A DNA stretch of 64,000 nt from Blastomussa wellsi (GCA_947652115.1 OX393567.1:17810656-17874655), one strand, 5' to 3'; positions 48,013-58,225 are shown, counted from the first letter of the stretch. The notes: a model not told the origin generated them from the sequence alone. A program made the numbers and translations.

Positions 48013-48690
48013 AGATTTCGTATATTTTATCTCTGTTTAACCACCCTAACTTTGTTGTTAATTTAAATAATACCATCTATCTATGGCAATACCAATAATT
48101 TTTAGTTTTTGCTGTTGTTGAGATCACAATAGCCGTGTCAAATATACTGTTACCCGTTATTGTATAAAAGCAATAACCTAGCATTTGTTGCATTATGTAT
48201 TACTGAACAGAACTGACAACAAAATCTTGCACATGACCTTTTACTGAAATAAAATAGAAAAATGAAACACACCATGATGGTAAAGAATTGATCCGTTAGT
48301 CTGTTCCTAAGATATTTCCAAAATACTTTCACTCTTCGGACTTCCTCAACGAAATAGCATCATGCATGAAAGCGAAGGAGAAGCGTTCGTGCTTTGTTTA
48401 CCAGTAAAACAGACAGGCGCTACTTTATATTAGAAACCAGGTTCCCGCTGGCGAGATGACCTAGGTCCACAATGCACTTCGATCTTGTTATTAATTCGCT
48501 CCCACTGCTTTTTCGGCTTGGGTGACGCGCTGTCCTTTCCCGTCCGCCATTTTGTATTTTTATGCGGAAAACCGCTGAAAACTCGTTCCCAGACTCCGGT
48601 TCCCGGTTCCCCGTTCCCCGTTCCACGTTCCCAGTTACCAGTTTTAGAAACATCCGCTGGCAGCGCAGTTGAAGCTGTTGCCGTTTTGTT
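45166..48690. mobile_element. 3.5-kb element with about 340-bp terminal inverted repeats
   Basis: The left end (45166-45510) is inverted at the right in two blocks: 47560-47860 and 48530-48690. The two right blocks are separated by an insertion (47861-48529) that has its own inverted arms (47862-47958 and 48446-48529) and an ATT microsatellite. So a long-TIR DNA element was later hit by a second inverted-repeat element. The interior has no frame that I recognise; short frames conserved with the copy at 49927 are explained by duplication. Probably non-autonomous. Confidence 0.65.
45545..48391 (+). repeat. 2.8-kb direct duplication, copy 1
   Basis: Starts at GTTTAACGATTTTTTTTCAG and is nearly identical to 49927-52745, with a few substitutions, a 9-base gap near 45847 and length changes in the ATT run. 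The copies are offset by about 4.36 kb. It begins right after the left terminal repeat of the element at 45166. Confidence 0.9.
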
Positions 48691-48711
48691 CCTATGCCTG
48701 ATTGTCACGAG

Positions 48712-49461
48712 TCACTCGCCGCTGATACTTTGCAATTTCTCGTCGCAAGTTTTCCTCAGGTCTTCAGCGTTCGACTTCAGTGATTTAATAAAGGTTTCGT
48801 CCCATTTCTGTTGGTTACACAGCCGATCTATTGAGGAAATGATATCATGAAGTGCCGAAATATTTTCAGTGCATCCTGTCGTGACTTCTGATGTTGCTTT
48901 TCTGACTTTGTCAATTTCTTTCTCCAACGCCTCTGAATTAATAAAGAGTTCACCGGAATCGAGAGCTTTATACAATTCTTCTGCGTCATAATCAAACAGT
49001 CCCAACGTAAAGCGTTGAGCAATTCCGCTTATTCCTTTCAGTAGTGTCTCGATGACTTGACGGGAAACAGAGCCGCTAGTTTCCTCCCTGTGATCAAGTT
49101 CACGAAGTTCGTTTGTCGCTTCCTCCAAATCTTTCAACATGCCTACTGCTTCGATGTGACCTTTCAGCGTGTTCATAGTAGTTCGTGCTTCGCTTGCTTC
49201 GTCGTTACAACTGTCCAAGTCGGCGCCTTCCATCGCTTTACTCATTTCCTTCAGAGTAGTCAAATAGGACTCAAGTTTATCTCGCGTTTCTTTGCCAAAA
49301 TTGATGATCGTTTTGGCTTCACCTCTAGGGTTCGTCGGGATCTTGAAAACATCGATCAAAAGACTCGCCATGGATTGCTTCAAACCCTCATACCGTTGGA
49401 AGAGAGTGTTCAATTTGTTTACTAACTGCGTGAAAGGCTCTTGAATTTCTGAAGAAGTCAT
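48712..49461 (-). CDS. Single-exon ORF of unknown function, 249 residues
   Basis: The frame from ATG at 49461 to TGA at 48712 encodes a hydrophilic, apparently all-helical protein with no signal peptide or membrane segment. Notable stretches are QPFTQLVNKL-like N-terminal heptads, a Glu/Lys-rich middle, and four scattered cysteines. The frame is open upstream to 49734, and a possible splice acceptor (TTTTGTATGCAG) lies at about 49669, so an upstream exon is possible. I do not recognise the family. It lies between the two copies of the 2.8-kb duplication and next to transposon ends, so it may be cargo of a mobile element or a host gene in a repeat-rich place. Confidence 0.5.
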   Translation of the reverse strand: MTSSEIQEPFTQLVNKLNTLFQRYEGLKQSMASLLIDVFKIPTNPRGEAKTIINFGKETRDKLESYLTTLKEMSKAMEGADLDSCNDEASEARTTMNTLKGHIEAVGMLKDLEEATNELRELDHREETSGSVSRQVIETLLKGISGIAQRFTLGLFDYDAEELYKALDSGELFINSEALEKEIDKVRKATSEVTTGCTENISALHDIISSIDRLCNQQKWDETFIKSLKSNAEDLRKTCDEKLQSISGE

Positions 49462-49926
49462 GTTGTTAAGGTTTTCAGCGAAGAAGCCTGAGATTATTTG
49501 AAAAGAACAAACTCCAAATACTTCAACAAAGCAATGCTGGTGTAGTCTCGCCAATATGCAAACAATCGATCGGTTGGCATCGTATTGGCGAATGTTTTTG
49601 ACAACCTGTCCCCGATCATGAATGAGATTCTTTTTCTTTCGTTTCATATTTCCTCTGAACACCTGCATACAAAAGACACACAAACAACATGAGGGGGTGG
49701 TGGCAGGGTACCACAGGGGGCGGTGCCAAACCAACCAAGCGAGGGAAGCGACAAAACGAAAAGGGTGGGTACAAAACGAAGACCGAAGACCGAAGACCCA
49801 GAAACGAAGACCCCTTTAAAATCGATTTGAAATCACTTAAAAACGGCTGAAATATGATTCTTGACCTAAGCAGAAACAAGGAACAACAAGATTGGCGGTT
49901 TTTAGCGAATTTGACCAGGGTCTTCG

Positions 49927-52334
49927 GTTTAACGATTTTTTTTCAGTGAATAATTGTAAAGGATGAAAGGTAACAAAAAGACGTTATTATATTGATTCAA
50001 CATGATGGTTTGTCTGCGCAAAATAATGAGAATGCATGTACAATTTTTTCGTAACATTAATGCAACTTTGAAAAGCACTTTTTTTAATTGACAGCAACTC
50101 GCTAAGAAAACAACGGCAATTATTATAATTGAATATAATTTATTTCAAGTCTATTTTTACTTAAATTGAGCAGACTAGTGTGGGTTAATTTTTCTCAGAT
50201 ATTGCATTAGAATCCAGTTTGGCAACAAGGTGTAAGAAGTGTTTCACCTAAATGTTGTATGTGTAAAATCCCTGGGAACGAAGGAATGTGGATGTGATAA
50301 AGTTTCAATACATTCTATTCGTAAAGATTGATGAAAAGACCTTCATTATGTTAAGTTTAGTGAATGTTTTGATTTAACACAAGTGTTACCAATGTAAAGT
50401 TGGACCAGGGAAGCGTGCACTTCACTTAGAGATATTCCTGCCTTCCATAGAGTTAACCTGTGATCAAAAGTGTTTCCAAGCAAGCGAAGAGCTGTAGGAA
50501 CTGTCATCATATTCTGGCAGTGCGAAAATTGGAGTGAGAGCAAAAAGTTCACAAGGCTTGGGGATGGCGGGTAGGGAGGACCCTCCCCCCACCTCGTCCA
50601 CTTTTGTTCTTGCCCAATGTTCGCGCCGCCAGGATAAGCTCCAGCCTGATGGAACACTAGGCTCGTATGCAGACTTTACCTTTACGAGAAGAATGCCTGA
50701 TCGCAGAGCAAGCATTGAGTTGCCCTGATTTTTTCTTAGTATCAAAAAATAAAACAAATATTGAAATCTTTGCTCACCAGGGACCTCAGGGTAAGTTAAA
50801 ATGGTTTATGGGATACAAATTACAACATCCTTACATAATTGGGTAAGGAGTAAAGATCCATCAAATATCCACTATTTAATATCCTAACGACTTGTTGTTG
50901 AACGGCACTGAAGAAGTTATGTAGGGGAGGGGGAGGGAGGAAAAAATGCAAAAGTGATAGGGAAGGGAACAACTGCCATAAGAACCTAGGTTTTTTGCAT
51001 ATTTGCCAACAATTTTTTAGTAATCTGATTATGTATATGCTTTCATCACTGTCAATATGTTCACCCATTCACCAATCAGAATGAAGGTTGCACTTCGTGA
51101 TTACACAGAAATGTCATGACAAAAAGAAAATCTGACTTTGGGTCAATCATCTTAAATAAAGGATGTTCACAACTCTGATCCCATGAAAAGTTATAAGGAT
51201 TTTAACATTTTTGCAAAAAAAATTAAAAATGTTACTTTAACTTCATGTTATTTGCATTTATAAACCAGATGAAACTAAATGTTTACAGATTTTAATGGCA
51301 TAAGACCATTTTTTATGTGAAGCCGACACAGTCACACGTTTATAGATCGCTGAACATAAACATTTCTATCTTTCATTTTTATAGCGATCACCCATATGGT
51401 TTTAATAACAACTTGAAGGCAGTCCTTTTTGATAACTAACTGCAGAAGGCTTTATAACCTGTTCCAGTTAAATGCAGTTTAAAGATTTGTGGCCAAAGAA
51501 TAAAATTTATCAATCATAGGTTACCAAACCGTTAGAATTGAAAAGTAATTTTGTCCCTTGACTGCAGAGAAGGGGGGGCAAGGGTATTTTCATGTCGGTG
51601 TGATCCTTTTTTTTGTGCTCTGTGAATCGTGATTTGACAAAAAAAACTGCTCCGTGAATTGTGATTCAAGTGTAGTCCGGGATGCGTGAAATGCAAAAGT
51701 CCTTGGCTGTGAATCGTGAATAGATAAGAAATATATGCCTAAAGTTTAGTTCGTAGCTGAATTTCACTGCATTGTGATCAGATTTTTTTCTGTAACTTTA
51801 GTGAATTTTTCGTGATTCATGAAATCAAAAATGTACTATCTTGACTTTGTGACAACAGCCCCAAGACGTGGGGCAAAGTTAAAAGCCTTCACTGGATTGC
51901 CAAATCGGGCCGTATGCAAACAGTAATACCCTGCCTTTTAATACTGGAGGGAAGTTAGACAAGCCACGATTGAAGGTCCATCATTGTGTGCATGCCAATA
52001 AATAAATAAATACAAGACTGAGATCTTTTATGGATGACTGATCTCGATTTGTTTGACCGCGATTCTTTGTAGTATTAAAACAGTCCAGTTGGACTATGTA
52101 GGGCAATAAACTGCCTCAACGAGTAGGTATATGCCTCAAGTTGCCAATCTTACTTGTTTTCTTTACCTTATTGCCTAACATTCGGGTGTAATTCACTATT
52201 TCCGTGCTTCCCTTTTTCGACATGCCATTAGGGACAGCGCATCACCCAAGCCGAAAAAGCACTGGGAGCGAATTAATAACAAGATCGAAGTGCATTGTGG
52301 ACCTAGGTCATCTCGCCATTATTATTATTATTGC

Positions 52335-52370
<36 letters not shown>

Positions 52371-52745
52371 AGATTTAGTATATTTTATCTCTGTTTAACC
52401 ACCCTAACTTTGTTGTTAATTTAAATAATACCATCTATCTATGGCAATACCAATAATTTTTAGTTTTTGCTGTTGTTGAGATCACAATAGCCGTGTCAAA
52501 TATACTGTTATCCGTTATTGTATAAAAACAATAACCTAGCATTTGTTGCATTATGTATTACTGAACAGAACTGACAACAAAATCTTGCACATGACCTTTT
52601 ACTGAAATAAAATAGAAAAATGAAACACACCATGATGGTAAAGAATTGATCCGTTAGTCTGTTCCTAAGATATTTCCAAAATACTTTCACTCTTCGGACT
52701 TCCTCAACGAAATAGCATCATGAAAGCGAAGGAGAAGCGTTCGTG
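49927..52745 (+). repeat. 2.8-kb direct duplication, copy 2
   Basis: Nearly identical to 45545-48391. It ends at the first base of the N run, at the point corresponding to 48391 in copy 1, so its true right end is unknown. Either a genomic tandem duplication or two haplotypes placed in series by the assembler. Confidence 0.9.
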
Positions 52746-52945
52746 NNNNNNNNNNNNNNNNNNNNNNNNNNNNNNNNNNNNNNNNNNNNNNNNNNNNNNN
52801 NNNNNNNNNNNNNNNNNNNNNNNNNNNNNNNNNNNNNNNNNNNNNNNNNNNNNNNNNNNNNNNNNNNNNNNNNNNNNNNNNNNNNNNNNNNNNNNNNNNN
52901 NNNNNNNNNNNNNNNNNNNNNNNNNNNNNNNNNNNNNNNNNNNNN
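52746..52945. other. Assembly gap (200 N)
   Basis: Exactly 200 undetermined bases, a conventional gap of arbitrary size. The sequence before is the repeat duplication and the sequence after is Polinton, so the left boundary of the Polinton is hidden here. Confidence 0.99.
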
Positions 52946-53009
52946 CAAAATAGCTGTCGCTTTTGGCGCGGTTGCAGTTGCGGGGTTGGCTTTCTTTGCA
53001 CTGCTTTAA
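52946..53009 (+). CDS. C-terminal end of a small hydrophobic protein (cut by gap)
   Basis: Twenty codons after the gap give a Gly/Ala-rich hydrophobic tail (VAVAGLAFFALL) and a stop that overlaps the stop of the convergent minus-strand gene by a few bases. The tail resembles the hydrophobic C terminus of the gene at 58272-58698, so it may be a second small Polinton membrane protein. Confidence 0.5.
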
Positions 53010-53938
53010 CGCCGGCTCTCTATCAAAAATGCCACCACACCCAAAATCGAAAGCCAGACGTGTTCAGCAAGAAAAGAGACGACTTCCCCAGCAGCTTTGA
53101 AAAGGAAAGAAACAATCGAGCCAATTAATCCAGGGAGAATTCCTGCAAGTTTTTTCCCAATCTCTTTCAAACCATTCCCCAACCCTTTTGCGGTGGCTTT
53201 CAGCGAGTTGTTTATGACGCCGACGACGGCGCCGATCGTGACTCCAGCAGCAAGAAGGATTGAACCGACAGTCACGCCGTATTTTTTAAAGATCTCTTTG
53301 ACCTTTTCACGAAGAGGCTTCTCCCGTTCAATATCCTCAATCTGTGTGTCAACCTGGTTGATCTCTTCGAGACGCTGCGCAACTCTTGCTTCCGCGGCTT
53401 CTTTATCAGAGGGTGAGGCATTCTCATCGTTGATGACCGCCCTGTCTTCTTCATTTTGACGTTCAAGTTCTGCTTTTTGAACTTTCAGCTCGTTGAGGGC
53501 TTCTGTGTCAATTTTCTCTTGAACTTCACTGAGCCTGGCATTTTCTTCTCTGAGCTTCTGAATATCTTCTTTTAATTTTGACTCCTGTTTTGCTGCTTTG
53601 TTGATTTTTTCAAAGTGCTTTCTTTTTTCTTGAAGTTCTTTTTCAAGGGCTTTTTTCTTCTGTTTCACTTTTTGAATTTCTTTTTCATCCAAAGGGCCAC
53701 GTGTATCTTCAAGAGCAGCTCTTTGTTCATCCATTATTCTCATTCTGTTTCTAATTTCATCAATGTCATTTTTAGCTTGTTCTCGATCTTCAGCCAAAGA
53801 TTTAGAAATTTCCAGTTCTTTTTCTTTTTCAACCATTTCTTGCTGAACGGCTTCCTTTAATTCAAAAATGGACATTCCGAGTGCAGTTTTTATTTCTTTG
53901 GTAAGGTTTGGATTAAGATGCCATTGTTTTGATGCCAT
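53006..53938 (-). pseudogene. Polinton coiled-coil membrane protein, C-terminal part
   Basis: Open from a possible ATG at 53938 for 310 residues. Residues about 20-215 are a long Glu/Lys/Gln-rich coiled coil; from about 232 there are two or three hydrophobic segments (GSILLAAGVTIGAVVGVI; then a Gly/Leu/Phe-rich region to the end). I do not know its function; a virion or membrane-remodelling role would be a guess. The reading frame continues upstream across the SINE insertion into the frame of 54228-54677: discounting the SINE and one target duplication, the two are in the same phase. So this is probably the 3' part of one split gene. A 15-base unit is repeated just upstream of the ATG. Confidence 0.7.
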
Positions 53939-53960
53939 TGTTTTGATGCCATTGTTTTGA

Positions 53961-54235
53961 GGCAGCGTGACCGAGTGGTTAGGGCGCCGGACTTGAAATC
54001 CGGAGGTCACGGGTTCAAGTCCCGCTCTGACCACTTAGCTGGAGTTGTTTCTTGGTGGACCCTAGTTCAACTCCTCGGTCATGCTTGTATATAGCCAACT
54101 GGTCCGCCTCCCGCCAGTTGGGATTTTCAAGCTTGTTATGTTTATTTGAAATATTTGTTTCCCTCTGTTTGAGTGGCATGTCTGAGAATTAGCTTGATGT
54201 AGCTAAGTGCATGACCACTATAATCATTCATTTGA
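53961..54235 (+). mobile_element. tRNA-Ser-derived SINE inserted in a Polinton gene
   Basis: The head has A-box GACCGAGTGGTTAGGGCG and B-box GGTTCAAGTCC and a serine-type anticodon loop (CTTGAAA), but no long variable arm and an unpaired acceptor stem, so it is not a working tRNA. The body shares the hairpin CCAACTGGTCCGCCTCCCG with SINEs at 35486 and 42783. Flanks CATTGTTTTGA (53950-53960) and CATTTTTTTGA (54236-54246) form an 11-bp target duplication with one mismatch. Confidence 0.88.
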
Positions 54236-54677
54236 CATTTTTTTGACAACCCCTTTTTGTGGTAAACAGGTCATATGCTTTTTTTCCAGCTCCAAACATT
54301 TTAACTTGAAGCCTTCCTTTTGGGCTGTAAAATACGTCAAGCTCACTTGCGCTCATGTTCGGAAATGTCTCTTTTGCCACAATCCAAGCTCGTTCACTGC
54401 TGAGTTCACCGCTGCCTAACAATGGAGTTTCCTCGGTGTAAGAAGTGTCAGGCAGCCCGCTCTGTTCGTGAAGCCTTGTTTCCATTTCAATTTCTTCGCC
54501 ACCGTGATAAGGTGTCGAAGCGGTTCCAGGCACAAAAGGAGTGGTTGTGTTTTGACGGTTTTCATCTTGTTCATCGTCATCGCCATCGTTGTCGATAGAA
54601 TCGTCAAGGTCAGGGTCTTCGCGACCAAAGGGATGTGGATCATAACCAGGATTTTCAAAACCGCCACCTTCCGCCAT
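54228..54677 (-). pseudogene. Polinton acidic protein, N-terminal part of the SINE-split gene
   Basis: Starts at ATG 54677, 40 bases from the divergent capsid gene. The N-terminal 45 residues are very acidic (DDSIDNDGDDDEQDE); the C-terminal third is a compact region (ELSSERAWIVAKETFP ... VKMFGAGKKAYDLF). The last few codons and the stop at 54228 come from the SINE, so the natural protein was longer and probably continued into 53006-53938. No family recognised with confidence. Confidence 0.65.
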
Positions 54678-54717
54678 TGTCTATTGAATAAAAAAAAATT
54701 TCTGTTTAATATAGAAA
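54678..54717. promoter_or_regulatory. Divergent promoter of Polinton late-type genes
   Basis: Only 40 A/T-rich bases separate the ATG of the acidic protein (minus) from the ATG of the capsid gene (plus). Position and composition, with TTTAATATAGAAA directly before the capsid ATG, suggest one compact two-way promoter. This is inference from spacing. Confidence 0.45.
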
Positions 54718-55937
54718 ATGTCGGTGCAAGCAAACCTTCGTCCAACACACAGAGAAATAACACCCGGCGCGATGAAAGCCGAGCGCACGGTAAAGCGCAT
54801 CACCTTTGATCGTAGCGAAGCCAACCCCACCGAGACCCTTTTTGTTCACGTACCCAAGCTGAATGAGCACGAGGTCCTTGTGCCAGGCTCCCTCGGACTG
54901 CTTTTCGACATCGATCTTTCTGGAGGTGACACGAACAACTTCCTCGTTCAAAACGTCACACGGGCTCTGGTTGACAAGCTGGTTGTGAAGTACGCTGGAA
55001 CCACAGTGCAGGACACGGTGGGGTACGACATCTACAAGATCTGGGAGGACCTTTTCCTCTCGCAGGAGGAGCGTGACGGCATGCTGCTCGATGGAATTCA
55101 AAGCGAAGATCTCTGCAAGATCCGCTCAAATACTGAGGATAAGAAAACCTCGGGTGTCGACGCGGAAAACGCGCTCTCAAAAGTTTTCGGAACGAAATAC
55201 AGAATCCGGCTGGACCACCAGATCCTGAAAAATCACAGAGTCTTTTATCCACAAGCTCTTTTTCACAACATCGTTTTTGAGTTGAAACTTGCACCAGCTT
55301 CGCAGGTTGTCAAAGGCTCTGATCCGGATAAACTCCAATACAAGCTGAAAAACATCCAGCTTGAGTATAAAATGATTAGAAGCAAGACCTTGGCAGACGC
55401 GGCAAGCAGTGTGTACTCCACGTGATGCGGGAACAGGTGGTCACCTTTTCAAAAAACGCCGACTCAAGGATTACCCTCAGAGTAAACTCCCAGAGAAGGT
55501 CCCTGAAAGGCATACTTCTTGTCTTCATTGAGCCATACACAGCCGGTACCAGGGATTCAGAAAAGTACATCAACCCAGACCTCACGAAAGTCACTGTAAC
55601 GGTGAATGGCACACCAAACATGCTCTACAACAACGACCTCGAAGGAATTTATTTTTGGAGCGAAGTTGACTGCTTCTTTGGCAAGGCAAAAAACAGGCAT
55701 ATGAATCTGAAAAAGTTCTGGAGCGAAGACAAGTTCGGGCTTCTGATTGATTTGCGCTCAATGGAGGATAACGCAATGCATGGAAGCGGCGCGCGCCTCG
55801 TTAACACACAAGACGGGGTTCAGCTCGAGCTCGAGCGAAAGCTCAGCGGCTCAGGCAATGTGAACTGTCACGTTTTCGTGATCAGCGACGCGCAAATGAA
55901 TATATTGGAAAAACAATTAGAATCAGTGCAATTCTAA
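54718..55937 (+). pseudogene. Polinton major capsid-like protein, frameshifted
   Basis: Two overlapping frames, 54718-55425 (235 codons) and 55422-55937, shift phase at the GTGATG near 55422; together about 405 residues. The first part has the beta-rich style of a jelly-roll capsid protein (VPGSLGLLFDIDLSG, then ALVDKLVVKYAG); the second continues with VNSQRRSLKGILLVFIEPY and a long beta-rich stretch. Position beside the packaging ATPase supports major capsid. The alternative is two genes with overlapping stop and start, but the second frame begins without a leader, unlike its neighbours, so one gene broken by a single-base indel is more likely. Fold not verified. Confidence 0.68.
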
Positions 55938-55964
55938 TATGGATCCAAACACCATTCTGTTAAT

Positions 55965-56570
55965 ATGGATCCAAACATCATTCCGTTCAACGCTCTGATC
56001 GTTGGCCCGACAAATTCAGGGAAATCGCAGTATGTGGTTGATCAGCTCTGCGGACCTTTTCACGGCAAGTTCGACTACATCGTGCTCATCTGCCCGACAT
56101 TACTGCATAACAAGACTTATCAAGACCTCGCTTCGGAGGACCCGGATTTTTATTTTATCGTTTGCGCACAGAATGAGGTGGAACGCTGGTTGAATATTGT
56201 AAGCATAGCTTTTGAAGAAACCAACACGCTCATAATCCTCGATGACTGCGCTGCCTCGAAAGATGTGAAAAAGCGCTCAGGTTCGCTGGTCGAGCTCGGA
56301 TTCAGCGCCCGCCACTCAGGACTCAGCCTGTGGGTGCTTATCCAAAATTATACCAGCATCTCAGCTTCTTTCCGCGGAAACGTATTTGCGATTGTGCTTT
56401 TCTATACGCCCTCACTGAAGTCTTTGAAATATTTTTATGATGAAATCGCCGGCAGCGTCCTTACAAAAAAGGAGTTCCAAGAATACATTTTTAAGTTGGG
56501 GGAAAATAAGTTTTCCTACCTTGAGTGCGCAATTCGGTGCCCAACGGAAATAAAATTTGTTCGCAATTAA
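55965..56570 (+). CDS. Polinton genome-packaging ATPase (FtsK/HerA, A32-like)
   Basis: 201 residues, intact. Walker A is GPTNSGKS at 14-21, Walker B LIILDD at about 89-94, and an arginine/glutamine sensor region follows (ARHSGLSLWVLIQNYTS). This family pumps DNA into the capsid. Its place directly after the capsid gene is the usual Polinton order. The start is ATG 55965; a 26-bp near-duplicate of the start region lies just before it, with another ATG at 55939 that is out of frame. Confidence 0.92.
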   Translation: MDPNIIPFNALIVGPTNSGKSQYVVDQLCGPFHGKFDYIVLICPTLLHNKTYQDLASEDPDFYFIVCAQNEVERWLNIVSIAFEETNTLIILDDCAASKDVKKRSGSLVELGFSARHSGLSLWVLIQNYTSISASFRGNVFAIVLFYTPSLKSLKYFYDEIAGSVLTKKEFQEYIFKLGENKFSYLECAIRCPTEIKFVRN

Positions 56571-56592
56571 AAAAAAGAAACCAATATTAACA

Positions 56593-57171
56593 ATGTGTGA
56601 ATTCGACGAACAAGTGATTGCCGATGCTATGATGAGCTTGCTTGAAGCTGAGCCAACCAGCGCCTTGGCTGCGCCCGCGCCCGCGCCCGTCGGCAATGTC
56701 TCATTGCAGCCTGATATTCCCGCTCTTCGCGAGAAGTTGGCCGTGCTGGTTTCGAAAGGAAAATCCAAAGAAACCCTCGGCGTGCAACTGACGCACGATC
56801 AGGTCAAACGCCTCTCCGACAAAGAGGTCGAGAAATACATCAAACGTATGGAGGCCTTTGTTGGTTCAAAGACAACTGACAGCTTGATCGACAGCTTCCT
56901 TTTCCTTGTGGCAAAAGCAGTCGGAACGGTCGTCAAAATCAAAGACATAGAAGCTTGCCAAAAATAACTCAGAAACGACTACGTCATCAACAATGAGCTC
57001 TCCGACCTTGCTGGCGCCACTGCACTCAAGTGCGGACGTTTACTCGCTGTGGCCAACGCGGCGCTGATCTATACTCAAAACATTGATTTTGAACCCGAAG
57101 ATGTGAATGTTTCGGAAGAAATTGAGCATTCCTCACCAACTGCTGAGCATTCCTCACCAACTGCTGAATAA
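56593..57171 (+). pseudogene. Polinton small protein with an in-frame stop
   Basis: ATG 56593 opens a frame that reaches TAA at 56965-56967 after 124 residues, then continues in the same phase for 68 more codons to TAA 57169-57171. The part after the first stop looks like protein (DLAGATALKCGRLLAVANAA, acidic tail) and ends in a doubled seven-residue unit (EHSSPTA). The N-terminal part has an Ala/Pro linker (APAPAPVG) and a Lys-rich helical region. A single nonsense change in a 192-codon gene is the simplest reading; a host readthrough signal is not evident. Function unknown. Confidence 0.65.
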
Positions 57172-57241
57172 TTCCTCATAAAATGGGCAGCAATTCCTCA
57201 CAAAAAAATTTTTTATTGAATATATATATTTGTTTACAACA

Positions 57242-57697
57242 ATGGATGAAGAACAGAAGCAACCGCCCGCGCAAGAAAGCACAGAAGCACTGAGCCATCC
57301 AACTTCACAAACACCGGATAAGAAAAAGCCCGCAAAAACTCCCAAGCGAGTGGCTGCTGGTAAACTGGTTGCTGAAAGAACTCGGTTGGTCCGCGAAGCA
57401 CGGAAAAAATCTTATCTCGAGAAAATCGCAAATGAGAAACAATCTGCACCTGATCCTCCTGCGCCTGCGCCATCAGAGCCCGCTGCAGATGATTCCAAAA
57501 GCAGAGATTGGTTCAGCACAACCCAATGGATCTCTATCATTGGAATTGGCGCAATGATTGTAACGACTTATGTCAAGCTTGAAGACATCAAAGCCTTTTT
57601 TCGGCCAACTGCGCCGGCACCTCCGCCAGTACCTGCGCCACAGGTGATGCAAGAATCTCCACCGCAACCAAAAAAAGGCCTTCTCCATATGTACTGA
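57242..57697 (+). CDS. Polinton single-pass membrane protein, 151 residues
   Basis: ATG 57242 follows an A/T-rich leader (TATATATATTTG). A Lys/Pro/Gln-rich N-terminal half is followed by one membrane segment at about 101-117 (WISIIGIGAMIVTTYV) and a Pro/Ala-rich tail. Intact. No homology recognised; position among virion genes suggests a structural or membrane role. Confidence 0.7.
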   Translation: MDEEQKQPPAQESTEALSHPTSQTPDKKKPAKTPKRVAAGKLVAERTRLVREARKKSYLEKIANEKQSAPDPPAPAPSEPAADDSKSRDWFSTTQWISIIGIGAMIVTTYVKLEDIKAFFRPTAPAPPPVPAPQVMQESPPQPKKGLLHMY

Positions 57698-57743
57698 GTG
57701 GGGGGAAAAATTCATTTGAGTATATTTTTTGTTGTATATAAAA

Positions 57744-57935
57744 ATGCGGGAAACTCAATCACATACTTCAGCATTAGTAGCAGCAGCAGCAACAGGAGCA
57801 TTCTTTGGCTTTCTTTTTTGGAGATTCATAGATTGGATAGCCGAAAATGCCGATAATTTCAAAGAAGAACTGAAGAAAGAAGAGGAGAAAGAAGTTGGAG
57901 GTTTGCCAGAACAAAGTTTTCAAAATTTTGATTAG
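57744..57935 (+). CDS. Polinton small membrane protein, 63 residues
   Basis: ATG 57744 directly follows TGTATATAAAA. An Ala-rich hydrophobic segment (VAAAATGAFFGFLFWRFI, about residues 12-29) is followed by a charged Lys/Glu helix. Intact and too small to classify. Confidence 0.6.
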   Translation: MRETQSHTSALVAAAATGAFFGFLFWRFIDWIAENADNFKEELKKEEEKEVGGLPEQSFQNFD

Positions 57936-57994
57936 TGCTGCGAAAAAAATTTCCAATTAAATATTTTTCTCTCTTTCTATAAAAAATTTCCAAT

Positions 57995-58225
57995 TTGTCC
58001 AACATTTCTGACAACAAGCTCGTCAAAATCGCCTTGGATTCCGCAACCCTCGTCGGCCTCGCTGCGGGCATTGGATGGGTGGCCAAAAAAACGTTCAAGA
58101 AAAGTTTTACAGCTGACCCTTCAAATTCCTTCGAAAACTATGGATTGTTCACAGCTGTGATGGCGGGGAGCCTTGCGCTCAAAGAATATCTTGAGGACCA
58201 GAAAATCCTTCCGACCAACGCCTGA
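57995..58225 (+). CDS. Polinton small hydrophobic protein, start codon TTG
   Basis: A 76-codon frame with an Ala/Gly-rich hydrophobic stretch (LVGLAAGIGWVAKK) and a second one (YGLFTAVMAGSLALKEYL). All neighbours start with ATG after an A/T-rich leader; here the leader (TTCTATAAAAAA) is present but the expected start codon reads TTG. Either the start has been lost by mutation or a non-ATG start is used; loss fits the general decay. Confidence 0.55.
   Translation: MSNISDNKLVKIALDSATLVGLAAGIGWVAKKTFKKSFTADPSNSFENYGLFTAVMAGSLALKEYLEDQKILPTNA

Noticed and set aside
47840..48040. Frame encoding a poly-isoleucine stretch
   Set aside because: Translation of an ATT microsatellite.
52687..53009. Frames across the N run
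   Set aside because: Undefined sequence; only the 20 codons after the gap can be read.
53961..54035. Functional tRNA-Ser gene
   Set aside because: Acceptor stem does not pair and the long variable arm of serine tRNAs is absent; body and tail match SINEs elsewhere in the window.
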